A DNA stretch of 64,000 nucleotides from Arcanobacterium ihumii (GCF_900604515.1 NZ_UWOS01000002.1:248001-312000); one strand, 5' to 3'. Shown: positions 43,660 through 52,438, numbered from the stretch's first letter. The notes: generated from the sequence alone by a model not told the origin. Made by a program: numbers and translations.

Positions 43660-44376
43660 TCAGTAGTTTAGTTCTTCCAAGGTCTCAATGAGTTGAGCTT
43701 GAGTGTACACGCTTCTCCACGCCAAATCGTGTTCGCTTTGAGGAGCGTCTCCCCACTGGACTAAGATGGTTCGAATACAGTGTGCACCTGCACCTTCAAT
43801 ATCGAAAATACGATCCCCCACCATCACTACATCGCTACGAAGGAGCGCATCGTTTCTTGGTACGCCAGGTGTAACTATTTCCTGCGGAGGTATATCAACC
43901 ACGCCATCGTCGTACAAGGAACGCAACGCGTCGGCAACAACTAAAGCTTTCGTGCTGTGAGCCGTATCAGAAGGAGCTCCACACACTTTGTACAAAAGTG
44001 GAGTGATACCAAGGTTATCGCACACTTCCTTTGCCAGTGGAGTTTGTTTAGATGTTGCGATAAGAAGCGGTACTCCTAACCGATCTTTGATCTCGCGCAA
44101 AGTATTATCTATTCCCTCAAAAAGTGGAGTTTGATCCATTACTTTGACGTAGCGGCGCCGGTAGTCTTGAATATAATCCTCAATCTGATCTTCTTCGACT
44201 CCCAATTCTTTAAACGAGTCACGAAGCGGTGGCCCTACATAGCGCAAAAACGAGTCGAGTGGCAGATCACGACCCGCTTTTTCTTCCATCGTGGCATGCA
44301 TGGCTTCACAGATCAAAGGAGCTGAATCCGTCAAAGTCCCATCAAGATCAAAGAGAATCGCTTTAAGTTTATTCAT
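43660..44376 (-). CDS. HAD-family phosphatase (Gph-like)
   Basis: A 238-residue haloacid-dehalogenase hydrolase, probably a phosphoglycolate-type phosphatase. Motif I FDLDGTLTDS at the N-terminus, an alpha-helical cap (about 20-85), motif II with ATSK, the motif III Lys region, and motif IV VMVGDRIFDIEGA. The predicted substrate is a small phosphorylated metabolite; which one is not shown. It is convergent with the ABC exporter and 55 bases downstream of yciO. Confidence 0.85.
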   Translation of the reverse strand: MNKLKAILFDLDGTLTDSAPLICEAMHATMEEKAGRDLPLDSFLRYVGPPLRDSFKELGVEEDQIEDYIQDYRRRYVKVMDQTPLFEGIDNTLREIKDRLGVPLLIATSKQTPLAKEVCDNLGITPLLYKVCGAPSDTAHSTKALVVADALRSLYDDGVVDIPPQEIVTPGVPRNDALLRSDVVMVGDRIFDIEGAGAHCIRTILVQWGDAPQSEHDLAWRSVYTQAQLIETLEELNY

Positions 44377-44431
44377 GTAGCTTTCATTACCTTTGGTTGT
44401 GATATCTATGAAGTTCTATGAAAACTAGCCC

Positions 44432-45052
44432 TTAGCGCAATAGTTCCGATGCACGCACGCCTTCACGCAGTACTTCGACATCGCCCGAAGAAAGATCGAC
44501 GACGGTCGTTGGACCGTTTTCCCCCACCGGGCCTTCTACAACAATATCGATCATGTGACCAAGTTCGTCGTTGATCATCCATCCTTCGGACTGTGGCTCC
44601 GTTTCCCCAGGAAGAATCAGGGTTGACGAAAGTAACGGCTCACCCATTGTTGCCACAATCGACTGTGTAATGGTGTGTTCAGGAATTCGTACACCAACTG
44701 TCGATTTCTTGGGGTGAAGCATCATCCGTGGTACCTCTTTCGTACCCTTCAAAATGAAGGTGAAGGGACCGGGCGTAAGACTCTTGATAAAACGGTAATT
44801 GGCGTTATCGATGATGACGAGTTTTCCTAGCTGAGCAAAGTCATGGCAGAGCAAAGTAAAGTGATGGCGTTCTCCTACGTTTCTAATGGTTCGAATTCGC
44901 TCGAGTCCATCTTTGTTTCCAAGCTTTGAAACTAAGGCGTAACCAGAATCAGTGGGAATTGCTGCGATTTCGCCCTGACGCAAGCGTTCAACGATTCGGT
45001 CAACCAACCGTTGCTGAGGATTATCTGGATGTACTTCAACATAATGTGCCAT
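44432..45052 (-). CDS. yciO: YciO-type YrdC-domain protein
   Basis: A 206-residue protein of the YrdC/Sua5 fold. Sua5/YrdC enzymes make threonylcarbamoyl-AMP for tRNA t6A; the YciO subgroup is a paralogue with less certain function. Alignment with E. coli YciO is clear: VEVHPDNPQQRLVDR at the start, PTDSGYAL, TPGPFTFILKGTKEVPR, and C-terminal PTTVVDL. The ATG at 45052 with AAGGAGC is preferred to one eight codons upstream. Another YrdC for t6A would be expected elsewhere in the genome. Confidence 0.88.
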   Translation of the reverse strand: MAHYVEVHPDNPQQRLVDRIVERLRQGEIAAIPTDSGYALVSKLGNKDGLERIRTIRNVGERHHFTLLCHDFAQLGKLVIIDNANYRFIKSLTPGPFTFILKGTKEVPRMMLHPKKSTVGVRIPEHTITQSIVATMGEPLLSSTLILPGETEPQSEGWMINDELGHMIDIVVEGPVGENGPTTVVDLSSGDVEVLREGVRASELLR

Positions 45053-45166
45053 GATTGCTCCTTGATCTTTTTCCATTATAAGCCAGGTAACTGGATTAAT
45101 GGCGCAGGCGCCTATCGGGTACGCTAATAATGAAGCAAATCAACGTAATTTTGGCAAGGACAAAAT

Positions 45167-45631
45167 ATGAATGCTCAATTAACTGACGAGCAACAGCTCG
45201 CCTTGGCACGATTTCACGTCGCCTTAGCTGAAGTCGCACCGGAGATTTCTTCCAGCGAGGCGAGTTACGATACCGATTTACGAAACTCTCTAGCGCTAGA
45301 TACCGTCTCAATCTGGGCAATTGCCACCTCGCTTGAGCGCTTGTCCAAGAAAGAAATTCCAGATACATTAATTTGTAATGCGAGTCGAGTATCCGATCTA
45401 TGCGAAGCCATCAAGGTTCCGTTAGGTGATTTCACCAAGGAATCGGTAACTTCCCCCAGAGATATTCCTAGCACACAACGCGTTAATTCGGTCAGTTTGG
45501 AGAGTACTTCCAAAACAGAAGGTAAACCGAGTATAGAATGCAAGAGCGAAGTTAACGATGTCTTACAAAGCAACGTTGAGGAGGAATCGCAGCTTGCCAG
45601 TGCCGAAGATCTTCGCACTTTGTTCCAGTAG
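45167..45631 (+). CDS. Acyl-carrier-protein-like domain without the carrier serine
   Basis: A 154-residue protein. Residues 5-85 have the look of a four-helix acyl carrier protein: the loop LALDTVSIWAIATSLERL (42-59) takes the place of LGLDSLxxVELxxxLE, followed by EIPD and a final helix RVSDLCEAI. The Ser that would carry phosphopantetheine is Thr46, so it probably cannot be loaded. Residues 88-154 are acidic and Ser/Thr-rich, likely disordered. ATG with AAGGAC upstream. I recall similar proteins in Actinomycetaceae, of unknown role. No fatty acid or polyketide gene is adjacent. Confidence 0.7.
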   Translation: MNAQLTDEQQLALARFHVALAEVAPEISSSEASYDTDLRNSLALDTVSIWAIATSLERLSKKEIPDTLICNASRVSDLCEAIKVPLGDFTKESVTSPRDIPSTQRVNSVSLESTSKTEGKPSIECKSEVNDVLQSNVEEESQLASAEDLRTLFQ

Positions 45632-45731
45632 GTTTCGTTTTTAGTTTCGACTCATCAAGGTATTTTATCAACTCGGCATCGGACAACACCGAGTGTGATT
45701 AAGAGTTCTGCCCAAAACCCGTCAAGTATCT

Positions 45732-46238
45732 CTATCCAACCCTATGAAGCCAGCGTACAGGAGCTCCCGCTCCCGCGTAACGGAAGACCTCAAGCTCGTC
45801 ATCCCAAGCTTGGCCGAGAGCTACATCTAGAAGCCTGCGTAACTCTTCGGCGTCGCCATTAGACTGTTCAATCGCAGCACGGATTCGATTTTCTGGTACG
45901 ACGACGTTACCAACTAGGTCGGTCTGTGCATAGAAGATTCCCAGACCAGGGGTGCAAGACCAGCGGCCACCGTCAGAAACCGCAGTTGGTTCTTCCGTGA
46001 TCTCGAAGCGAAGATGTTCCCAGCCACCAAGTGCCGATGCAATCATTGCGCCGGTGCCGACTTCGCCTGTCCAAGCAACTTCCCCACGATTCATCTGTGG
46101 TTGAGCGGGCTGTTTGGTCCACTCGATATGAACTGGATATCCGAGCACACTGGTAACCGCCCATTCAACATGTGGTTGAACAGCCGGAGTAACGGAGTGA
46201 ATAAAGATCACTCCCCTAGTTGTATATTTTGCGTTCAC
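45732..46238 (-). CDS. DUF3145-family protein
   Basis: A 168-residue actinobacterial protein of unknown function. The family pattern is easy to see: TTRGVIFIHSVTPAVQPHVEWAV at the start, IEWTKQPA, GWEHLRFEITEEP, and PGLGIFYAQTDLVGNVVVPENRIR. The GTG at 46236-46238 follows GAGGAGGA and gives the expected start; a longer frame has no site. It is convergent with the ACP-like gene. Confidence 0.87.
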   Translation of the reverse strand: MNAKYTTRGVIFIHSVTPAVQPHVEWAVTSVLGYPVHIEWTKQPAQPQMNRGEVAWTGEVGTGAMIASALGGWEHLRFEITEEPTAVSDGGRWSCTPGLGIFYAQTDLVGNVVVPENRIRAAIEQSNGDAEELRRLLDVALGQAWDDELEVFRYAGAGAPVRWLHRVG

Positions 46239-46367
46239 CGCGGTCCTCCTCAGCTTGGGTGAAATTCCCCGTAACACCCACCAGTGAGGACACAGCTCTA
46301 TGCATTAGTATAGCCGCTAAAAAAGAAAATGGTAGTGCGACCAGCCCAATAGTTAATGACACCCCCT

Positions 46368-47336
46368 TTAAAATCGCTCATAGATTTCATTGACTGTTGG
46401 TGACGAAAATAAAAATCCGTGGCTAAGGAGTTTTTCCGGTACAACGCGCTGGGATGCAATAATCATCTCTTTACCCATGTTTCCAGGCAATATAGCTAGT
46501 AACACCCTAGGCAGCTTAAGAAATGAACGTTGATTCCAATGCTTTGCAGAAATCTTTGTAAACTCTCGTGCAGTCACAGGAGAAGGCACCACAAAATTGA
46601 CAGGACCGGATATCTGGTCGTGTTCAATACAAAATTCAAGAGCGGCAGAGTAATCGGAAAGAGAAATTGGAGACATCCAATTATCGCCCTGACCGAAGGT
46701 TATACCTCCAAAAAGACGATAACTAGGAGCGAGAGTTTTCAACATCCCACCCGAAGGGTGAAGAACGAGCCCGGTTCTTATATTCACCACTCGGACCCCA
46801 AGTTTTTGAGCTTGGTTAAATTCTTCTTCCCAGGCGAGGCAGAGATCAGAAAGAAATCCTTGGCCTTTGCAGCTGTTTTCGGCAAGTATTTCGTTTCCTC
46901 GATCTCCGTAGAACCCAATCGCTGAACTACCTAATATCACAGCTGGGCGCTCTTCGGGCTTTAGCTGGGAGATCGCTTCCACGATAGTAGTAGCAGAATT
47001 GATTCGAGAATTAATCATTTTACGTTTGTGTGAGCGCGTCCACAGCTTGCCAATCGACGCGCCATTGAGACAAAGCACCACGTCAACGTTTCGAACAGCG
47101 TCCAAATCAATCTTTTTCTGATCTGGAGACCAAGAATAAATCCGTGCAGATTCTTCATTTAGTTCGGATTGATTTAACACGAAAGAATCAGGAGACGGCT
47201 TCGAAGATTTCCGTTGTAAAACATTAAGCAAGAATCCCTGTTTATGCAATGATCGCAAAAGGTATTTCCCGATGAAACCATTTGCTCCCGCTATCAAAAC
47301 ACGCTTCCCTTGCGTGTTCACCTGCACTTGAATCAC
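46368..47336 (-). CDS. TIGR01777 family sugar-epimerase-like protein
   Basis: A 322-residue NAD(P)-binding protein of the extended SDR type (YfcH-like). The dinucleotide motif is [11 protein letters not shown] (about 17-27), the central [14 protein letters not shown] matches the family, and the C-terminal 45 residues form the DUF1731 domain ([19 protein letters not shown]). The substrate is unknown. Its GTG overlaps the def stop (GTGA), so it is translationally coupled to def. Confidence 0.87.
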   Translation of the reverse strand: MIQVQVNTQGKRVLIAGANGFIGKYLLRSLHKQGFLLNVLQRKSSKPSPDSFVLNQSELNEESARIYSWSPDQKKIDLDAVRNVDVVLCLNGASIGKLWTRSHKRKMINSRINSATTIVEAISQLKPEERPAVILGSSAIGFYGDRGNEILAENSCKGQGFLSDLCLAWEEEFNQAQKLGVRVVNIRTGLVLHPSGGMLKTLAPSYRLFGGITFGQGDNWMSPISLSDYSAALEFCIEHDQISGPVNFVVPSPVTAREFTKISAKHWNQRSFLKLPRVLLAILPGNMGKEMIIASQRVVPEKLLSHGFLFSSPTVNEIYERF

Positions 47337-47824
47337 ATTCCACGTGCGCGAATCTCGCGTAGCGCTTTCTTACGCTCCGCACGCTCAAGACGATCGATAT
47401 AGAGGTGCCCATCCAAATGGTCAACTTCGTGCTGGATCAACCGACCCCAGATCTCTTCACCCTCGACTACGACTTTATTTCCATCAAGGTCCATCCCTTC
47501 AGCCTTTGCGTACCAAGCACGCTTGCATGGGTACCATAGTTCAGGAACGGACAAACAACCTTCATCACCGTCTTGGTATTCATCTTCTGATAGCTCAACG
47601 ATTACTGGATTAAGGATATAACCTCGTTTGCCGTCGATATTCCATGAGAAGGCACGGTAAGACTGTCCAATCTGGTTCGCCGCCAAGCCCGCACGACCAG
47701 GTTCGTTGACGTTTTCCATCAAATCATCTACTAGTTGGCGGATGCCAGGAGTGACCTCAGTGATCGGGGCACACACAGTGCGCAAAACTGGATCTCCAAC
47801 AATTCGAATATCGCGGTACGTCAT
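47333..47824 (-). CDS. def: Peptide deformylase
   Basis: A 163-residue metalloenzyme that removes the formyl group from nascent N-termini. All three motifs are present: GLAANQIG (46-53), EGCLSVP with Cys90, and HEVDH with His132, Glu133 and His136. The motif GLAANQ instead of GLAAPQ is common in actinobacteria. The ATG at 47824 with AGGGAAG is preferred to an upstream extension. Functionally it works with map at 21357. It is followed by the coupled TIGR01777 gene. Confidence 0.95.
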   Translation of the reverse strand: MTYRDIRIVGDPVLRTVCAPITEVTPGIRQLVDDLMENVNEPGRAGLAANQIGQSYRAFSWNIDGKRGYILNPVIVELSEDEYQDGDEGCLSVPELWYPCKRAWYAKAEGMDLDGNKVVVEGEEIWGRLIQHEVDHLDGHLYIDRLERAERKKALREIRARGM

Positions 47825-47966
47825 TTTTCTTCCCTTATCGACCATCCATTTTGGACTGGTTTGCTTTCCACCAATACTCACTCCAAGGAATAAGCTCAAT
47901 CAATAGTAGTTTATCCCAACTCTTTCTGCCCCAATAACAAGAGAGCAACAATAGTTAGGAAAACAA

Positions 47967-47996
47967 AAGACCTCTGATATTTCCATCAGAGGTCTT
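47967..47996 (-). terminator. Terminator of tRNA-Asn
   Basis: A perfect 12-bp stem (47967-47978 with 47985-47996) immediately after the tRNA; TTTGTTTTCC follows on the minus strand. Confidence 0.88.
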
Positions 47997-47998
47997 GG

Positions 47999-48073
47999 TG
48001 GCTCCCGCGGTTGGACTCGAACCAACAACCGTTCGATTAACAGTCGAATGCTCTGCCATTGAGCTACGCGGGA
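47999..48073 (-). tRNA. tRNA-Asn (GTT anticodon)
   Basis: Cloverleaf with acceptor TCCCGCG/CGCGGGA, D arm AGCTCAATGGCAGAGC, anticodon loop CTGTTAA, T arm GGTTCGAGTCC and discriminator G. CCA is encoded (47999-48001). Body 48002-48073. Confidence 0.96.
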
Positions 48074-48246
48074 TCGCGACTTGAATTACTTTAGCAAACT
48101 TTTTTACAAAAGCGAATTCAGCGAAGGGAAGTTTTTGGCTTATTTTCGCCAAAGTGACGGCTATCACAAATAAATTATGTGTGGTCTAGCAAACAGTCCC
48201 ATTCGCTCGCCTGTAATTTTAGCCATCCGGTTACCCGTCCGCCAGA

Positions 48247-48738
48247 TCACAGCCCTACCGCTTCGCGGAGCTCCGCTTCAAGGTCATGCAACATGCTACT
48301 ATCACCCTCACCAACTACACCATCCACCACAATCTGAGTAAACAAGGTCTCATCAGAGTTTCTACGCACCTGGCCTCGAGCAATCACCCCTGAAGACAAC
48401 TCTACGAACTGCTGATACACGATCGACCGATCAATCCTCTCACGCACGGCGGTCACGAAATTTTCACTATATTCGTCAATAAGAACAAACCGCAGATTCT
48501 GCAAAGAAGGATCAATAAACACCATCACCAGTTCACGTTTCACACCATCCCAAGCAGCATTTGCAAAATCAGACCATTCGATTCTCTCAACTTTGTTTCC
48601 ACTTACGATCGCTAATTCGGTAGGGGAAGTGGCTAACCAAAGCTGACCATCCCCATCAACTTCACTTGATGCTGTTGGCATATATCCCAACAAATTAGCA
48701 AGGTGCTTATTTTTATTTCGATTCAAGCTAAGTTTCAT
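48247..48738 (-). CDS. Conserved actinobacterial protein of unknown function
   Basis: A 163-residue soluble protein. It has a beta-rich N-terminal half (GQLWLATSPTELAIVSGNKVERIEWSDFANAAWD) and a C-terminal half with FVTAVRERIDRSIVYQQFVEL and a final DLEAELREAVGL. I recall a family with the same skeleton (WxxVxxAxWD...VRERVxxSVV...LREEVGL) beside tRNA genes in actinobacteria; no function is known. The ATG at 48738 has GTGAGA upstream. Confidence 0.72.
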   Translation of the reverse strand: MKLSLNRNKNKHLANLLGYMPTASSEVDGDGQLWLATSPTELAIVSGNKVERIEWSDFANAAWDGVKRELVMVFIDPSLQNLRFVLIDEYSENFVTAVRERIDRSIVYQQFVELSSGVIARGQVRRNSDETLFTQIVVDGVVGEGDSSMLHDLEAELREAVGL

Positions 48739-48780
48739 ATGTCTTTTCTCACCTTAGATCGGCCATATTTTACGTTTAAC

Positions 48781-49062
48781 TTACGCATCACATTCAGAGG
48801 AAGAAATACTCTGCACAATACCCCTCGAGGTATCTGAACGCATTTCACGGACGTGCTGACCAGCAAAGTAGCCGCTTATCATAAGGATGATTCCGAGCAC
48901 AATTGCAACAATAAAGTTCCGCTTCTGCACGCGTTTCAATCGAGCAATCTCATCCTCGGTCAAACTTTGACCAACCCCAGCATTCACTTCAGAATTCCCC
49001 AAAGCAAGATCCTGATCCTCCGTCAGCATATTACGTTCACTACGATTTGAAGATTCGCCCAT
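48781..49062 (-). CDS. Small single-pass membrane protein, unknown
   Basis: About 93 residues from the ATG at 49062. A charged N-terminus (about 1-48) containing LTEDEIARLKRVQKRN precedes one hydrophobic helix (FIVAIVLGIILMISGYFAG) and a short polar tail ending with a Cys. No family is recognised and the ribosome site is weak, so the start may be the ATG 11 codons downstream. It may be cotranscribed with the 48247-48738 gene 42 bases ahead. Confidence 0.55.
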   Translation of the reverse strand: MGESSNRSERNMLTEDQDLALGNSEVNAGVGQSLTEDEIARLKRVQKRNFIVAIVLGIILMISGYFAGQHVREMRSDTSRGIVQSISSSECDA

Positions 49063-49455
49063 CACACCACTTCTACTTAGAAATAGAGCTATTAAAAGTC
49101 CATGATCCAGCCTATATGCCACAAGGCCGTATCGCCACATCAACTATTTCACCGATGGAGAGCAGGCAAAAGGGAACGGAGCGCATCGACATTTCAAAGC
49201 AGATTCCGAGATACCTTTGCCATAACCCGGAAACACGCGGCACTATTCGGTTAACTAGCACTTCGAGGCTTCGATCGCCTCTACGCTCCGTCTTAAGTAA
49301 AGGTTAGCACCCTACAAACAATTATTTGTGATTTTTCTAATTATTTACGTATGAATAGAATTGTTAATTTTTTACTCTGCTCACAAGGCGTATCACTAAT
49401 ATTATTCAGTTCCGCACATGGGCTGACTGATTTGAATTCTTTGGCATGAATTACT
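49063..49455. other. About 390 bases without a convincing gene
   Basis: The first part is ordinary upstream sequence of the small membrane protein gene. From about 49310 to 49450 it is AT-rich. Short open frames here lack ribosome sites and familiar protein features. No hairpin terminator, tmRNA or SRP RNA pattern was seen. Confidence 0.6.
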
Positions 49456-49532
49456 TGGTGCCCCCGGCAGGACTTGAACCCGCGACCCTGGAATTATGAG
49501 TTCCCTGCTCTAACCGTCTGAGCTACAGGGGC
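49456..49532 (-). tRNA. tRNA with CAT anticodon (probably elongator Met)
   Basis: Acceptor GCCCCTG/CGGGGGC with one T-G pair, D arm AGCTCAGACGGTTAGAGC, anticodon stem GGGAA/TTCC-type with loop CTCATAA, T arm GGTTCAAGTCC, discriminator A and encoded CCA (49456-49458). It lacks initiator features. A tRNA-Ile2 with modified C34 cannot be excluded. Confidence 0.9.
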
Positions 49533-49585
49533 ATAGTCATTAGGTTATATCGAAGACTCACTTCTTTGCCAACTTGACCCGGTCC

Positions 49586-50440
49586 TTACCGAGAAATTGT
49601 GATCGAACCGAAAGGCGAAAGCTCTTTAAACTGGCAGACTTTGCAGAGGCTGCCTTCGTTTTCTGGGTGGCGTGCGCCGCATTTTTCACATCGCGCTGTT
49701 GTAACCGTAAATAGTTTTTTGGTTTTATCTTCGAGCAAATCACTAAGAGTTACTTCGCCTTGCACCCAAATCCCCTGCTCTGGACATAAACTTACACAGC
49801 GATTTTCATTTCTACAAAGATCAACGTGGTGGAGCAAAACACTGGACTTTTCACGATCGACCATCTCCAGTGCATCGTGTGGACAGGCTCGCACACACAC
49901 TCCACACGCAGTACAAGCCGTTACACCCAGGCGCGCGCCACCCAATTTATTTTCAAGGCCAGACAAGGCTCCGATCCTTCCCTGAGAACGTAGCAGTTCT
50001 AGAGCGCGAATGGTGCGATCGACGTCGTCACCTACAAAAGAGAAGGGAGGGTTTTCGGCGATAGTGAAGCCGAGGATAACTCTCCTGGGCAACGGAATCG
50101 AACCGACGACGAGCACGTCATCACCGCGTCGAAAGAAACGGCGAAAACCTTGGAACTGAGAGACGAGACCGGGAGTAACGTTCTCCCATTCATGAAATTG
50201 GGCTACAGAGGCAGCATCGCTTTCGTCTACCTCCACATAAACATGCTCAATTCCTAGAGCAAGCAACTGTGCTGGAAGACCAATAGACGCTTGGGAGAGC
50301 TCATCATTCCACTGGATAATCTGCGTTTCACGCGGGCTCTTAGTTAACGATGACCGACTTCCCGTTACGACGGCGTAGCGCGGCAAATCACGAGCAAATA
50401 ACCACCGCAAAAGAAAACGAATATTTTCCGAATTCTCCAC
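49586..50440 (-). CDS. Di-[4Fe-4S] ferredoxin-domain protein with an added Cys ribbon
   Basis: A 284-residue protein of uncertain role. Residues 1-185 are a soluble domain without a motif I recognise. Then come two cluster-binding motifs, CTACGVCVRACP and CRNENRCVSLCP (the latter with widened first spacing), and a C-terminal four-Cys knuckle CEKC...CKVC that could bind zinc or iron. GTG start with AAAGG upstream. It lies between tRNA-Met and the tat operon, divergent from tatB. An electron-transfer role is likely from the clusters; the partner is unknown. Confidence 0.75.
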   Translation of the reverse strand: MENSENIRFLLRWLFARDLPRYAVVTGSRSSLTKSPRETQIIQWNDELSQASIGLPAQLLALGIEHVYVEVDESDAASVAQFHEWENVTPGLVSQFQGFRRFFRRGDDVLVVGSIPLPRRVILGFTIAENPPFSFVGDDVDRTIRALELLRSQGRIGALSGLENKLGGARLGVTACTACGVCVRACPHDALEMVDREKSSVLLHHVDLCRNENRCVSLCPEQGIWVQGEVTLSDLLEDKTKKLFTVTTARCEKCGARHPENEGSLCKVCQFKELSPFGSITISR

Positions 50441-50652
50441 CGTCAGCCTTTCTTTTTATGCCGAGACAGGTCTAGGTATTAACCGTAGATAAGATTCTAT
50501 GGTGGCTACCCTGCCTACGTATCCTAAAGCCTATCTATTGTGAACGCTAATAGTTAATGCATACTGCGTCGCTTGCACCACAAACACTCGATTTACGTCA
50601 AACATTGTTCACACAATTGCTCCGAATTTTATATATGATCGAGAGCTTGCGG

Positions 50653-50665
50653 TAGACTCCGAGTC
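50653..50665 (+). promoter_or_regulatory. Probable leaderless promoter -10 box of tatB
   Basis: TAGACT at 50653-50658 with seven bases to the ATG and no ribosome site. Confidence 0.45.
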
Positions 50666-51040
50666 ATGGAGTTTTTCGGCATTTCAGGCACAGAGTTTGT
50701 GGTGATTGCATTGGTCGCATTGCTCGTCTTGGGACCAAAATCAATCGCTCAATTTCTCCATGTTTTCAAAGGCGGAGTTGCAAAGGCTAAAGCGTTCTCA
50801 TCACGATTACGTGAAGAGTCGAAAGTTGAAAATTATGTTCCATCTGTGGATCTTTCGGAATTTGATCTTAGGAGTCTCGACCCGCGGCAGGTAATTCGTG
50901 ATGCGGTTCAAGAAGAAATGCAAGCATGGATGGAACAATCGAATTTAACAACTAAAAACAACACCTCTGCAGGTACGAAGCTCACAGATTCCGACCGCAA
51001 GGTCACACCGCCATGGAAACTTAACGATTCCACACCTTAG
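50666..51040 (+). CDS. tatB: Twin-arginine translocase subunit TatB
   Basis: A 124-residue protein with an N-terminal membrane helix ending in LVLGPKSIAQF, the Tat hinge with Gly-Pro, an amphipathic helix (KGGVAKAKAFSSRLREESK) and a long charged tail. Length and the GP hinge favour TatB over TatA. It forms the twin-arginine signal receptor with TatC. The tatA gene follows 41 bases later. Finding tatB in the same operon as tatA and tatC is less usual in actinobacteria. Confidence 0.85.
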   Translation: MEFFGISGTEFVVIALVALLVLGPKSIAQFLHVFKGGVAKAKAFSSRLREESKVENYVPSVDLSEFDLRSLDPRQVIRDAVQEEMQAWMEQSNLTTKNNTSAGTKLTDSDRKVTPPWKLNDSTP

Positions 51041-51081
51041 TCTTTTAATAATTAATCAACGCATATCACTGAAGGAAAGAA

Positions 51082-51267
51082 ATGAAGCCAGTCCACATTA
51101 TTGTCTTGCTCCTTGTTATTATCATTGTTTTCGGAGCAGCCAAGCTACCTGACATTGCTCGTTCGATTGGCCAGTCAGCGAAGATCCTCAAGAAGGAAAT
51201 GAAGGAACTCACCGAAGACGAAAAGCCCAATGAATTAGGTGATGGCACAAATGAGGGAACAAAGTAG
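51082..51267 (+). CDS. tatA: Twin-arginine translocase subunit TatA
   Basis: A 61-residue pore-forming subunit: one membrane helix (HIIVLLLVIIIVFGAAKLP), the FGxxKLP hinge, an amphipathic helix and an acidic tail. AAGGAAAG precedes the ATG. Located between tatB and tatC. Confidence 0.92.
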   Translation: MKPVHIIVLLLVIIIVFGAAKLPDIARSIGQSAKILKKEMKELTEDEKPNELGDGTNEGTK

Positions 51268-51291
51268 GCAAACTAGCTTCGCTGTTACACT

Positions 51292-52101
51292 ATGGTAACG
51301 ATTCGAAAGAAACCAAACCCTGAAGCCGTCATGCCCGTGCGCATGCATATCCAGGAGCTTCGTAAACGAATTCTGCTGTCTATTGCGGGAATATTCCTAG
51401 CCTCAATCGTCGGATGGTACATATATGACCCCGTTTTGGTATGGATTCAATCCCCACTCAAAGCAATTGATTCAGATAGCGCACGTCTAAATTTTCAAAC
51501 GATTGGTGCTGCATTTGATTTGAAGCTACGGCTATCTTTGTGGATTGGAACGCTTTTAGCAAGCCCCTGGTGGGTCTACCAGATTTTTGCATTTATTTCT
51601 CCAGGTCTACGGAGAAAAGAACGAAATAGTCTGGTAGTTTTTGGATTCGCGGGAGTTATCCTGTTTGCTGCTGGAGCTGCCAGTGCAATCATTATGATTC
51701 CACGCGCCGTTGAGATCCTTGCTTCATTCACTCCACCAGAATCACTTACATTACTTAGAGCAGATTCATACATAACTTTCTATACGCGACTAGTACTGGC
51801 TTTCGGAATTTCTTTCCTTATCCCTGAGATTCTTGTGGTATTGAATTTCCTTGGAATGCTTAGTTCCAAGTCCATGCTCAAAGCTTGGCGATGGGCAATT
51901 GTATTGGCATTTACCTTTGCCGCTATTGCAAATCCGCTCCCATCACCGTGGCCGATGACCATTCAAGCAGGAGTGCTTATTCTTCTTTACCTGCTTGCTA
52001 TCGCAATTTCTGCTCTCCATGAAAAACACCTGAAAAAGAAATCGAAGACGATTACAGACCTAACAACTACTGAAAGGAATGCCTATGGCACACCACGATG
52101 A
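51292..52101 (+). CDS. tatC: Twin-arginine translocase subunit TatC
   Basis: A 269-residue six-helix membrane protein that recognises twin-arginine signals. The N-terminal cytoplasmic MPVRMHIQELRKRI matches the family MxxxxHLxELRxR, and FQTIGAAFDLKLRLSLWIG and SPGLRRKERN are also typical. The ATG at 51292 is used. It overlaps the DUF6457 gene by 17 bases. Confidence 0.94.
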   Translation: MVTIRKKPNPEAVMPVRMHIQELRKRILLSIAGIFLASIVGWYIYDPVLVWIQSPLKAIDSDSARLNFQTIGAAFDLKLRLSLWIGTLLASPWWVYQIFAFISPGLRRKERNSLVVFGFAGVILFAAGAASAIIMIPRAVEILASFTPPESLTLLRADSYITFYTRLVLAFGISFLIPEILVVLNFLGMLSSKSMLKAWRWAIVLAFTFAAIANPLPSPWPMTIQAGVLILLYLLAIAISALHEKHLKKKSKTITDLTTTERNAYGTPR

Positions 52102-52351
52102 CGCAGATAAAATAAACCAACTGAATCAGTGGATTAAAATCGTCGAAAATGAGCTTGAGCTAAATGGCACCCTTGCCCCAGTTCAATCAGAACTCTTGAA
52201 ATTAATTTCAACTGTGGCTCATGGGCCATCCCGCCCTGGAGCCCCACTGACTGCGTACTTGGTCGGATACTTAGCAGGATCAGACCAAGCTAAGAATCCG
52301 CATGACATTATCGATTCGATTCAGAAACTGGCTGAAAACTACGAATCCTGA
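52085..52351 (+). CDS. DUF6457-family small protein
   Basis: An 88-residue helical protein. The segment THE-like is absent, but VAHGPSRPGAPLTAYLVGYLAG matches the DUF6457 core (VAHxxxRPAAPLTxFLVGxAAG). Relatives are sometimes fused to or beside molybdenum-cofactor (MobA) proteins, which fits with Tat export of molybdoenzymes, though none is seen here. The ATG at 52085 lies eight bases after AAAGGA; another ATG at 52079 is too close. Starts inside tatC, so coupled. Confidence 0.72.
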   Translation: MAHHDDADKINQLNQWIKIVENELELNGTLAPVQSELLKLISTVAHGPSRPGAPLTAYLVGYLAGSDQAKNPHDIIDSIQKLAENYES

Positions 52352-52388
52352 ACCTAACTTCTGAGTTGATTCAAGAATCAAACAATAT

Positions 52389-52438
52389 AGAGTTCCCTGA
52401 TCCCTAAAGTATTAAAACTTTAGGGATCAGGGAACTCT
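52389..52438 (+). terminator. Terminator of the tat operon
   Basis: A perfect 22-bp stem (52389-52410 with 52417-52438), loop ATTAAA, followed by TT. It lies between the convergent tat operon and dnaG, so it may serve both. Confidence 0.88.

Noticed and set aside
47955-48167. Open reading frame across tRNA-Asn
   Set aside because: Same reason: it overlaps an intact tRNA gene and terminator.
49047-49307. 86-codon plus-strand frame upstream of the small membrane protein gene
   Set aside because: No ribosome site, overlaps the start of the minus-strand gene, and composition is not protein-like.
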